17,966 nt of DNA. It comes from a bacterium. GTDB taxonomy: Bacteria > Patescibacteriota > Minisyncoccia > Minisyncoccales > JAGMAB01. This document shows positions 6,696 through 14,334 of this stretch, piece by piece; positions within the stretch are counted from its first letter, which is position 1, and each line of letters starts with the position of its first letter. The notes under the pieces were generated by a model that did no database searches, was not told the origin of the DNA, and saw nothing but the letters and a program-made list of their open reading frames with translations. A program made the position numbers and the translations under genes. The stretch lies in NCBI GenBank assembly GCA_030643665.1, contig DAOWKS010000009.1, positions 1 to 17,966 on the forward strand, read 5' to 3'.

Positions 6696-7673
6696 ATGAC
6701 TTTCAAAGAAATTCTCGCTCAATTAAATATCTTTGCTCAATGCAAAAAATACCATATTCCTCTCTGGCAGTGTCCTCAATTCCTTTTTATGCTAATGGGG
6801 CTTGTTATTATTGCTACGGTAATTACTACTTATTTAATCACCGCCCTTTATATTACTAATCCTCAAATAGTGATTTTAATTATATTCGGTTTGACGACAA
6901 TTTTATTTGTTATTACTTTTATTATCAATCGCAGTTTTGAGCGGCTGGCCGAAGCCAATCGAATGAAATCAGAATTTGTTAGCGTGGTTTCTCATCAATT
7001 GCGCGCCCCGCTCACCAACTTAAAATGGACGATAGAACTTTTATCTTCTGGTAAAAAGGTTGGAAAGCAGTCCGAATATTTAAAAATCATCAAAGAAAAC
7101 AACAAAAGAATGGAAGAATTAATTAATGATTTATTGCTTGTTTCGCGTATTGAACAGGGAACGATTCTATTAAACAAGGAAAAGGTAAATATGAAAGATT
7201 TGATTGAAAAATTGATTTTAAGATTTAAAACATTTGCCGACGTTCTTAATATAAAAATAACATTTGAAGCCCGGGAAAACCTGCCAATGGTTTTTGTTGA
7301 CCCTAAGCAGATAGAATTAGCAATTGAAAATCTTTTAGATAATGCTGTAAGGTATATTAAACCTTCTAAAAGGAATCTTCGGCCAGGAGACAAAAGAAAA
7401 GAAAAGGTAGAAATAAAACTTTCAAAAACAGATAAAAATATTTACTTTGAAATTAAGGACTTTGGAGTTGGTATTCCCGAGCAAGACCAGAAATACATTT
7501 TTCAAAGATTTTTTAGGTCAAAAAATATTATGAAATATCAAACCCAGGGAACCGGCTTAGGTTTATATATTGCCAAGGGTATTATTGAAAAGTTAGGAGG
7601 AAAAATCGGGTTTAAATCCGAAGAAGAAAAAGGGTCGACATTTTGGTTTACTATACCGCTGATAAGTCGCTGA
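6696..7673 (+). CDS. Membrane-bound sensor histidine kinase
   Basis: Seen, numbering from the ATG at 6696 (325 residues): two hydrophobic helices (about 29-53 and 57-77) with a very short loop between them; a HisKA dimerisation domain with the phospho-acceptor in VVSHQLRAPLTNLKW (His100); and a HATPase_c domain with N-box NLLDNAVRY (about 212-220), G1 DFGVGIPE (255-262) and G2 GTGLGLYIAKG (285-295). There is no periplasmic sensor domain, so the signal is probably read in the membrane or through a partner. A basic insertion of about a dozen residues follows the N-box. A TTG at 6672 in the same frame would add 8 residues; I prefer the ATG, although neither has a clear Shine-Dalgarno. First gene of the operon that continues into a receiver and pilB, so control of the pilus is the likeliest role. 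Confidence 0.92.
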   Translation: MTFKEILAQLNIFAQCKKYHIPLWQCPQFLFMLMGLVIIATVITTYLITALYITNPQIVILIIFGLTTILFVITFIINRSFERLAEANRMKSEFVSVVSHQLRAPLTNLKWTIELLSSGKKVGKQSEYLKIIKENNKRMEELINDLLLVSRIEQGTILLNKEKVNMKDLIEKLILRFKTFADVLNIKITFEARENLPMVFVDPKQIELAIENLLDNAVRYIKPSKRNLRPGDKRKEKVEIKLSKTDKNIYFEIKDFGVGIPEQDQKYIFQRFFRSKNIMKYQTQGTGLGLYIAKGIIEKLGGKIGFKSEEEKGSTFWFTIPLISR

Positions 7674-7742
7674 TTTAGTCGCTGATTCAACGCTGATATA
7701 TTTTCAGCGTAATTCAGCATATAGTTCAGAGTTAATTCAGCG
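7657..7742. repeat. Inverted, helically spaced array of CGCTGA/TCAGCG half-sites
   Basis: CGCTGA occurs four times, at 7657, 7668, 7680 and 7691 (spacing 11, 12, 11). Its complement TCAGCG or a one/two-base variant then occurs four times, at 7704, 7714, 7726 and 7737 (spacing 10, 12, 11). The centre is a perfect 7-bp hairpin, ACGCTGA/TCAGCGT (7690-7696 with 7704-7710). The array begins inside the last codons of the kinase gene, includes its stop and ends 9 bases before the receiver ATG. No T run follows. It could be a protein-binding array, an RNA structure or a palindromic repeat element. Confidence 0.75.
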
Positions 7743-7751
7743 GACATTAAA

Positions 7752-8120
7752 ATGAAGTCAATACTCTTTATTGAAGACGAATCGGCTCTTCAAAAAACCT
7801 TTGGCGAAAAATTGTCGCAAGAAGGTTACGAACACATTTCTGCTTTAGACGGGGAAATCGGCTTAGAATTGGCCAAAACAAAAAAGCCGGATTTGATTTT
7901 ACTTGATTTGATTTTGCCGAAAATTCACGGACTTGAAGTTTTAAAAAAAATAAAGGAAGACGAAGAAATAAAAAACATCCCGGTAATTGTTCTAACTAAT
8001 CTGGAAGGTATAGAAGAAATAGAAAAAGCAATGGAATTAGGAGCAACCACCTATCTTGTAAAAGCGAATTATAGTTTGGAAGAGCTCGCGGAAAAGGTCA
8101 AAAAAGCCCTCAGCGAATAG
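7752..8120 (+). CDS. Receiver-only (CheY-like) response regulator
   Basis: The 122 residues form one REC domain with nothing attached. The acidic pocket is Glu8-Asp9, the phospho-acceptor Asp52 lies in LILLDLILPKIHG, the switch Thr82 in VIVLTN and the conserved Lys104 in YLVKA. With no output domain it should act by protein contact. It lies between a kinase gene and pilB, with only 3 bases before pilB. Its likely partner is the upstream kinase, and its target may be the pilus motor, as with PilG- and PilH-type regulators (inference). Confidence 0.93.
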   Translation: MKSILFIEDESALQKTFGEKLSQEGYEHISALDGEIGLELAKTKKPDLILLDLILPKIHGLEVLKKIKEDEEIKNIPVIVLTNLEGIEEIEKAMELGATTYLVKANYSLEELAEKVKKALSE

Positions 8121-8123
8121 ATT

Positions 8124-9905
8124 ATGAGAGTGGAAACACGGCAACTAAAGGTTTTTTTATTGGACAGTGGTTTAATTAGCCAAAAGCAGTTTGAAAATGC
8201 CTTAAAGAAGGCAAAAAAAACCAATCAGCAAGTTGGCGATGTTTTGATTTCCGATGGTTTAATTGAGCAAGAAAAACTAACTCAGCTTGAAGCGTATATT
8301 TTGGGAATTCCTTTTATTGATTTAGCCAAAGAAAAAGTGCCCTTAGAAATTTTAAAAATTATTCCTGAACCGATTGCCCGTTCTCATAATATCGTGGCGT
8401 TCCGAAAAAAGGGAGATAATATAGAAGTGGCAATGTTAGACCCGGAGGACTTAAGAACCATTGAGTTTATTAAAAAAACCACTCCCTTAAAAATTTTGCC
8501 GCGATTAACTACTCCTGAAAGTATTAAAAATGTTTTGAAACAATACCAAAAAACCTTGGAAGCGGAATTTGGCGATATAATTAAGAAAGAAGCGAAAGGA
8601 ATTAAATCAATTAAACCCTCTACCACCCCGTCCTTTCTTAAGGAAGAGCGGGGTGATGAGGGAGAAGAAAAAGACGAACTTAAAAAAGTTGCCGAAGAAC
8701 TGCCGGTTATAAAAATTGTTGAGACCTTGTTAAAACACGCTATTTTACAGCGGGCGTCTGACATCCATATTGAGCCGTTGGAAAAAGAGGTTATAGTGCG
8801 TTATCGCATTGATGGAATTTTACATGACGCGATGACTTTACCAAAGATAGCTGCTTCCGGAATTGTTGCCAGAATAAAAGTTCTTTCCAATTTAAAGCTT
8901 GACGAACACCGACTTCCCCAAGACGGCCGATTTAAAATTGAAGCCGAAGATTACAAGTATTCTATCCGTGTTTCCATTTTGCCGGTTTCTACGGGAGAAA
9001 AAATTGTTATGCGGCTTTTATCCGAAACAGCCAAAGCTTTTACTTTAGAAAGTTTAGGTCTAAAAGGAGAGGCCTTGGAAAGAGTACAGAATAATTTGAG
9101 AAAACCGGTCGGAATGATTTTGGTAACCGGACCAACCGGCTGCGGAAAAACCACTACCTTATATTCAATGATGGAAATTTTAAATAACCCTGGGGTGAAT
9201 ATCTCCACTGTTGAGGACCCAATTGAATACCGAATGCCCAGGATTAATCAAACTCAGGTCAAAACAAAAATTGGACTCACTTTTGCTTCTGGTTTAAGGT
9301 CTTTGGTCAGACAGGATCCTGATATTATTATGGTTGGCGAAATCAGAGACAAGGAAACCTGCGGTTTGGCTATTAATGCCGCTTTAACCGGTCATTTGGT
9401 TTTATCTACTTTACATACCACTAATGCTGCCGGTACTATTCCCCGCTTGATTGATATGAAGGCAGAGCCATTTTTAATTTCTTCAACTTTAAATTTGATT
9501 TTAGCCCAACGGCTTACCAGAAAACTTTGCGAGGGAAAAATTAAATACAAATTATCGGATTCAGAAATAAAAAATTTAAAAAAGTATTGCGATTTAGATA
9601 AAATTAACAAAATTTTAAGAACTCACAAGTTGTTAAAAGAAAACCAAACCTTAAAAGATATTCCATTTTACAGGCCAAAATCCTTCAGAGAATGTAGCGA
9701 GGGTTATAAGGGTAGAATTGGTATTTTTGAAGTTTTGGCCGTTACTGAAAGCATTAAAGAATTAATCGTTAAAAGGGCAACTTCTGACCGAATTGCCGAG
9801 CAGGCAAAGAAAGAAGGAATGCTCACAATGATTGAGGATGGTTTTATTAAGGCGGCGCAGGGAATTACCAGTATTGAAGAAGTGTTGAGGGTTATTATTG
9901 AATAA
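8124..9905 (+). CDS. pilB: Type IV pilus assembly ATPase PilB (GspE family)
   Basis: Hexameric motor that powers pilin extraction and polymerisation at the cytoplasmic face. The 593 residues show an N-terminal MshEN/GspE-N domain (about 1-140), a linker, an N2 domain with ASDIHIEP (211-218), Walker A GPTGCGKTTT (336-345), the Asp box TVEDPIEY (362-369), Walker B QDPDIIMVGEIRD (397-409) and the His box HLVLSTLHTTNA (424-435). The C-terminal tetracysteine zinc site is degraded: Cys469 and Cys524 remain where CxxC pairs are usual. The linker (165-180) is encoded by a 47-bp palindromic insertion. The ATG lies 3 bases after the receiver's stop. PilB rather than the retraction ATPase PilT, because of the N-terminal domains and the position next to pilC. 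Confidence 0.96.
   Translation: MRVETRQLKVFLLDSGLISQKQFENALKKAKKTNQQVGDVLISDGLIEQEKLTQLEAYILGIPFIDLAKEKVPLEILKIIPEPIARSHNIVAFRKKGDNIEVAMLDPEDLRTIEFIKKTTPLKILPRLTTPESIKNVLKQYQKTLEAEFGDIIKKEAKGIKSIKPSTTPSFLKEERGDEGEEKDELKKVAEELPVIKIVETLLKHAILQRASDIHIEPLEKEVIVRYRIDGILHDAMTLPKIAASGIVARIKVLSNLKLDEHRLPQDGRFKIEAEDYKYSIRVSILPVSTGEKIVMRLLSETAKAFTLESLGLKGEALERVQNNLRKPVGMILVTGPTGCGKTTTLYSMMEILNNPGVNISTVEDPIEYRMPRINQTQVKTKIGLTFASGLRSLVRQDPDIIMVGEIRDKETCGLAINAALTGHLVLSTLHTTNAAGTIPRLIDMKAEPFLISSTLNLILAQRLTRKLCEGKIKYKLSDSEIKNLKKYCDLDKINKILRTHKLLKENQTLKDIPFYRPKSFRECSEGYKGRIGIFEVLAVTESIKELIVKRATSDRIAEQAKKEGMLTMIEDGFIKAAQGITSIEEVLRVIIE
8616..8662. repeat. In-frame palindromic element inside pilB
   Basis: A 47-bp imperfect palindrome centred on CTTAAG (8637-8642), with arms CCCTC--CCACCCCG and CGGGGTGATGAGGG. 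It keeps the frame and encodes PSTTPSFLKEERGDEG in the linker between the N-terminal domain and the ATPase core, where extra residues are tolerated. Its GC-rich arms stand out from the AT-rich surroundings. Confidence 0.75.
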
Positions 9906-9920
9906 TAATTAGAGGCGCTT

Positions 9921-11141
9921 ATGCCAATTTATCATTACACTGCTAAATCTTTAAAAGGCGAAGAAAAATCAGGAACCTTGGAAGCAAAAGATGAACATCA
10001 ATTAGCCAGAACCCTGCGTAATCAGGATTTGATTTTAATTGAGGCAAAAGCCGAAACAGAACAATTAAAAAAAAGAAGATACGACATTTCGCTTCCCTTT
10101 TTTGACAGCGTGAGCTTGAAAGAAAAACTGTTTTTTACCAGAAATTTACAGACAATGATTGGGGCCGGTCTTTCTTTGCCAAGAGCTTTAGATTCTTTGG
10201 CTAATCAGTCAAAGAATAAGAAATTTAAAAAAACCTTATTTGCCATAAGAGAAACCGTTATTAAAGGAACGAATTTTTCTGACGCTTTAGCTGGTTATCC
10301 CGATATCTTTTCAGAACTTTTTCAAAGCATGGTAAAAGTAGGCGAGGAAGCCGGCACTCTGGAACAGGTTTTAAAAACCTTAACGCGGCAGATGGAAAGA
10401 CAGCATAAATTATCTTCAAAAGTAAAAGGGGCAATGATGTATCCGGCAGTTATTATAACGGCAATGCTCGGCATCGGCGTTTTAATGCTTATTATGGTTG
10501 TGCCAAAAATAAGCAAGACCTTTGAGGATTTAAACATAGAATTGCCGATGACTACTCAATTAATAATTGGACTCACCGATTTTTTAATTGAAAAATGGTA
10601 TTTGGTTGTTTTAATTGTTTTTGTTTTTGTTTTTGTTTTTTGGCAATTTATCAAAAGCAAAAAAGGAAAAGAGATTATGGACGCTGTTTTTTTACGGCTT
10701 CCGCTTATTTCGCCAATTATTAAAAAAACCAACTCTGCTTTTACGGTACGAACTTTAAGCTCTTTAATTACGGCCGGGGTTCCTATTGTTAGGTCGCTGG
10801 AAATTGTTTCCCAAACCATGGGAAATGTTTATTATAAAAAAGCTTTAACCAAAGCCGCGGAAAGAGTCAAAAAAGGAGAAAAACTTTCTGAAGCCTTGAA
10901 ACCTTATGAGGATATTTATCCTTTAACCGTAATCCAGATGATTACCGTTGGTGAAGAGACAGGCGAAACATCGCGAATTTTAGCTAAATTAGCTGATTTT
11001 TTTGAAGAAGAAGTAAGCAGAATTACTGATAATTTTAGTTCGGTGATTGAACCGATTTTAATGATTATTGTTGGAATTATGGTAGGTTTTTTTGCCGTTT
11101 CAATGCTTCAGCCAATGTATTCAATGTTAGAAGGCATATAA
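9921..11141 (+). CDS. pilC: Type IV pilus inner-membrane platform protein PilC (GspF family)
   Basis: PilC is the membrane platform that PilB turns or pushes during pilus assembly. The 406 residues are the family's usual length. It opens with the MPIYHYTAKSLKGE strand region, then has two homologous T2SSF domains: about 70-193, with TMIGAGLSLPRALD and VGEEAGTLEQVL, and about 270-393, with LITAGVPIVRSLE and VGEETGETSRIL. Membrane helices lie near 170-193, 220-245 and 375-395. An AGAGG ribosome-binding site precedes the ATG. It starts 15 bases after pilB. Confidence 0.96.
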   Translation: MPIYHYTAKSLKGEEKSGTLEAKDEHQLARTLRNQDLILIEAKAETEQLKKRRYDISLPFFDSVSLKEKLFFTRNLQTMIGAGLSLPRALDSLANQSKNKKFKKTLFAIRETVIKGTNFSDALAGYPDIFSELFQSMVKVGEEAGTLEQVLKTLTRQMERQHKLSSKVKGAMMYPAVIITAMLGIGVLMLIMVVPKISKTFEDLNIELPMTTQLIIGLTDFLIEKWYLVVLIVFVFVFVFWQFIKSKKGKEIMDAVFLRLPLISPIIKKTNSAFTVRTLSSLITAGVPIVRSLEIVSQTMGNVYYKKALTKAAERVKKGEKLSEALKPYEDIYPLTVIQMITVGEETGETSRILAKLADFFEEEVSRITDNFSSVIEPILMIIVGIMVGFFAVSMLQPMYSMLEGI

Positions 11142-11143
11142 AT

Positions 11144-12025
11144 ATGAAAGGTTTTACCCTTATTGAATTATTAACAGTAATCGGGATTTTTATTCTTTTA
11201 TTTGTAATAGCTGTCTCAACCTTTCGTTTTTTTGAACAAGAATCAGAGCTAAATAATTCAGCCGAGCAAATTATTAATGTTTTAAGATTAGCTCAAAATA
11301 AAACCTTAACTTCAGAACAAGATATTCAATGGGGAGTTTATTTTGAAACAGATAAATATGTTTTGTTTAAGGGTTCAAGCTATAACCCTTTGGAAACCGA
11401 TAATGAAATTCATGAGCTTTCCAAAAAAGTTAAAATTTATGAAATTGCTTTGGCGGGCGGAGGTTCAGAAGCAGTTTTTGAGAGAGTGATTGGCGCAACT
11501 AATCAATTTGGCAAGGTTTCTTTAGAATTAAAAACCGATACCTCTAAAACAAAAAGCATTTATATTGAAAATTCCGGACAGGTTGGATTAACCGAACCTT
11601 TGATTCCTCCTGATATTGCCAGAAAAAAAGATTCCCGTCATTATCATTTTGATTTGGGCTGGTCTATTCAAAATGCTACTGCTTTAAAGTTTAAATTTTT
11701 AACTCCTGAACCAGACCAAATTGAAACGGTTGATATGATTAATTATTTTAATATTGGTAAAACAGAATTTGATTGGTCTAACGAGAATATGCCTTTTATA
11801 ATAAATGGCTTCAATCAAGTTTTTCACATTCATACCCATTTTCTTGATGCTTTTAATACCTTTCTTTGTATTCATCGTGACAGAAACAACGGCAAAAATA
11901 ATGAAGAGGCGCTCATTTATATTGTTGATGGAGGAATCGAAAAAGAGATTGTCCATTATTTAGCTGATGCTGATGATACTGTAGAAAAAGGTTTTTATGT
12001 TTTTAATTCAATGGAAAGACAATAA
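11144..12025 (+). CDS. Prepilin-like protein with a long C-terminal domain (GspH/PilE-like N-terminus)
   Basis: A class III signal, MKG|FTLIELLTVIGIFILLFVIAV, has the cleavage Gly at 3 and Glu5 of the mature protein, followed by an amphipathic helix typical of GspH-like minor pilins. At 293 residues it is much longer than an ordinary pilin. The second half (about 165-293) is a separate region rich in His and aromatic residues (SRHYHFDLGWS, FHIHTHFLDAF, IHRDRNNGKNNEEALIY) that I do not recognise as a named domain. It starts 2 bases after pilC and its 3' end overlaps the next prepilin gene by 29 bases. Likely a minor or tip pilin (inference). Confidence 0.85.
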   Translation: MKGFTLIELLTVIGIFILLFVIAVSTFRFFEQESELNNSAEQIINVLRLAQNKTLTSEQDIQWGVYFETDKYVLFKGSSYNPLETDNEIHELSKKVKIYEIALAGGGSEAVFERVIGATNQFGKVSLELKTDTSKTKSIYIENSGQVGLTEPLIPPDIARKKDSRHYHFDLGWSIQNATALKFKFLTPEPDQIETVDMINYFNIGKTEFDWSNENMPFIINGFNQVFHIHTHFLDAFNTFLCIHRDRNNGKNNEEALIYIVDGGIEKEIVHYLADADDTVEKGFYVFNSMERQ

Positions 12026-12503
12026 CAAAAAGGGAATTGCTGTTATAGAAATTTTGATTATCACTGTTATTATTACTACCGCATTAACCGCTGTTTTAAG
12101 TTTGATTGCTTTTTCTTTAAGAACTTCTGTTTTAATTAAAGAAACGACCCAAGCTAAGAATATTGCTGAAGGAATAATAGAACAAGTGCGAAATTTCAGA
12201 GACGGAACAGTTTGGAATACTGACGGGCTCGGCATTCTTACCACCGGGATTATTTATCATTCAGAAAAAACAACAGACACGCCGCCACAATGGCAAATAG
12301 TTGTCGGGGAGGAAACAATAGACGGCTTTACGAGAAAAGTTGTTTTTGGAGAGGTTCAAAGAGATGGAGATAATAACATTGTTGAAAGCGAAGGAACTGT
12401 TGATTCTGATACAAAAAAAATAACAGCTTCTGTTTTCTGGCAAATAAGCGGCCAAACTCGTCAGATAGAAATTATAACTTTTTTAACTAATTGGAGACAA
12501 TGA
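11997..12503 (+). CDS. Minor prepilin (PilV/GspI-like)
   Basis: 168 residues. A 13-residue leader ends in NNKKG and is followed by IAVIEILIITVIITTALTAVLSLIAF, with Glu at mature position 5. The body has AKNIAEGIIEQVRNFRDG, typical of PilV/GspI-type minor pilins, then a beta-rich half. The ATG at 11997 lies inside the preceding gene (29-base overlap). I see no later ATG that keeps the leader. Its TGA overlaps the next gene's ATG (ATGA). Confidence 0.83.
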   Translation: MFLIQWKDNNKKGIAVIEILIITVIITTALTAVLSLIAFSLRTSVLIKETTQAKNIAEGIIEQVRNFRDGTVWNTDGLGILTTGIIYHSEKTTDTPPQWQIVVGEETIDGFTRKVVFGEVQRDGDNNIVESEGTVDSDTKKITASVFWQISGQTRQIEIITFLTNWRQ

Positions 12504-12997
12504 CAAAAAGTTTTACATTAATTGAGACCTTAGTTTATGTGGCAATATTGGCAATTATTATTTCAGCAGTTTCTTCTTATTTTCTTTGGGCTATTCATTC
12601 TAATGCCAAGACCAAGGCAATGCGAGAAACTTTAGACAATGCCAGAAGAGCGATGGAAATAATAACCTATGAAATAAAAGAATCAGAAAGCATTTATGTT
12701 CCAACCAGTGTTTTCGGTTCTCATCCGGGTCAGATTTCTTTAGAAACAAGAAAATACCTGCCGGAGGGAGAGGTTATGACTTATATTGATTTTTTTCTTT
12801 GCGGAGACAGAATTTGTTTTAAAAAAGAATCTCAAAATGCAATTACCTTAACCTCTGACAGGGTGAAAGTAAGTAAATTAGAATTTAACCAAATTGCCAC
12901 TAATTCGCTTATTCCTTCTGTGCAAATCGATCTAAAAGTTGATTATAATCAAGTGTCAGTTGAGCTTACTTCTACCGCTTCTTTAAGGTCTTTTTAA
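12500..12997 (+). CDS. Minor prepilin (PilW/GspJ-like)
   Basis: 165 residues. MTKS|FTLIETLVYVAILAIIISAVSSYF is a prepilin N-terminus with Ser rather than Gly before the cleavage site and Glu at mature position 5. The following KAMRETLDNARRAMEIITYEIKESESIY resembles PilW/GspJ proteins. The ATG at 12500 overlaps the previous TGA and has GGAG just upstream. A TTG at 12491 would add three residues but would consume that GGAG, so I reject it. Confidence 0.83.
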   Translation: MTKSFTLIETLVYVAILAIIISAVSSYFLWAIHSNAKTKAMRETLDNARRAMEIITYEIKESESIYVPTSVFGSHPGQISLETRKYLPEGEVMTYIDFFLCGDRICFKKESQNAITLTSDRVKVSKLEFNQIATNSLIPSVQIDLKVDYNQVSVELTSTASLRSF

Positions 12998-12998
12998 A

Positions 12999-14327
12999 AT
13001 GTTAAAGAGAAATAAAAATCAAAAAGGGTTTGCTGCGTTTTATCTTACTGTTTTAATTTTAGCAGTGGTTTTTACTATTGGCGCAAGTGTTTCTATCTTA
13101 ATTTATGGGCAGGAAAAAATTTCCAGAAATATTATTAAATCAAGCCAGGCATATTATACTGCTGAAGCTGGAATAGAAGATAGTATTTATCGGATTATTA
13201 AAGAAAAAAAATATGAGGCGGCTAACAGCTTACAAGTAGGAACACAAGGAGCGGCTACTATAAGTATTATTAGTCAAAATAATAAAAAAATCGTAAAATC
13301 AATCGGAGAAATTTCTCAAACCATAAGAATCTTAGAAACTATTTTAAGCACTGATATTGACAGCATATCTTTTCACTATGGCGCTCAGATTGATAAGGGC
13401 GGATTATGGCTTGGCTCTAATGCTTCAGTTCAAGGAAATGTTTATTCTAATGGAAATGTTGAAGGACAAAGCAAAAAGAATTCCGAAATTACTGGCGAGG
13501 CGTGGGTAGCCGGTGAGATAACTTCAACCCATCTTGATAAAATTAAGGTTGGAAAAGATGTTTATGCTAATACCATCACTAACTCTGTAATTGGCGAAGA
13601 TGCTTACTATCAAGTTATTGATGATGAAACTACAGTTGAAGGTATAAAATATCCTGATAGCCCTGACCCGTCAAATAAAGACCTGCCAATTTCTTATGGT
13701 CAAATTCAGGATTGGGAAAAAGGAGCTTGTTGCGATACTGGTTCCGGGTGCAAAGAGGAGTGTATTCATATCGGAGATTTAGACCTGATTGAGGGGGATT
13801 CCATAGGACCAATGAAAATTGAGGGTAATTTATCTTTTCCAAGCAATAGCGATGATAATCCTGTAATAATTACCGGACCTGTTTGGGTAACCGGAGAGAT
13901 TTTAGCTTCAAATAATGCTACAATTAAACTTAAAGACGGTTTAGAATACGGTTATCCAATAATTGCCGATAATCCTTTTGACCAAACAAATGACGGTAAG
14001 ATAAAATTTGATAATAACGTAATTACTCAAGATAGCGATGAAGGCGGTAAACTGCTTTTTATTTCAACAAATAAATCTCTTGACTCTGCTAACCCGGCGA
14101 TTTATTTGTATAATAATGTAAACAAAGATACAGCGCAATCAATTATTTTTAGTTTACAGGGCTTAATAAAAGTTGAAAATAATGCTAAATTTAAAGAAAT
14201 AACCGGTTATGCTCTCTATTTAGACAATAACGCGGAAATTGTTTATGAAGAGGGTTTAATTAATAGCAATTTTTCTTCCGGCCCGGGCGGCGGCTGGAAA
14301 GTAATTAGCTGGACAGAAACACAATAA
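12999..14327 (+). CDS. PilX/GspK-like minor pilin with a long repetitive C-terminal domain
   Basis: 442 residues. The leader MLKRNKNQKG is followed by FAAFYLTVLILAVVFTIGASVSILI, with no Glu at mature position 5, as in PilX and GspK proteins. Next comes the family signature AYYTAEAGIEDSIYRI. From about 130 to 430 the chain is a series of short Gly/Asn-rich strands (for example GLWLGSNASVQGNVYSNGNVEG, split over two turns, GPVWVTGEILASNNATIKL, YLDNNAEIVYEEG), which suggests a beta-helix or bactofilin-like solenoid. One Cys cluster (ACCDTGSGCKEEC) lies near 245. Likely a tip component that carries an extended display domain (inference). It starts 1 base after the preceding stop. Confidence 0.82.
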   Translation: MLKRNKNQKGFAAFYLTVLILAVVFTIGASVSILIYGQEKISRNIIKSSQAYYTAEAGIEDSIYRIIKEKKYEAANSLQVGTQGAATISIISQNNKKIVKSIGEISQTIRILETILSTDIDSISFHYGAQIDKGGLWLGSNASVQGNVYSNGNVEGQSKKNSEITGEAWVAGEITSTHLDKIKVGKDVYANTITNSVIGEDAYYQVIDDETTVEGIKYPDSPDPSNKDLPISYGQIQDWEKGACCDTGSGCKEECIHIGDLDLIEGDSIGPMKIEGNLSFPSNSDDNPVIITGPVWVTGEILASNNATIKLKDGLEYGYPIIADNPFDQTNDGKIKFDNNVITQDSDEGGKLLFISTNKSLDSANPAIYLYNNVNKDTAQSIIFSLQGLIKVENNAKFKEITGYALYLDNNAEIVYEEGLINSNFSSGPGGGWKVISWTETQ

Positions 14328-14334
14328 AACAACA

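Noticed and set aside
12491..12493. TTG start for the PilW/GspJ-like gene
   Set aside because: It lies within the GGAG ribosome-binding site of the ATG at 12500, which overlaps the previous stop in the usual ATGA manner.
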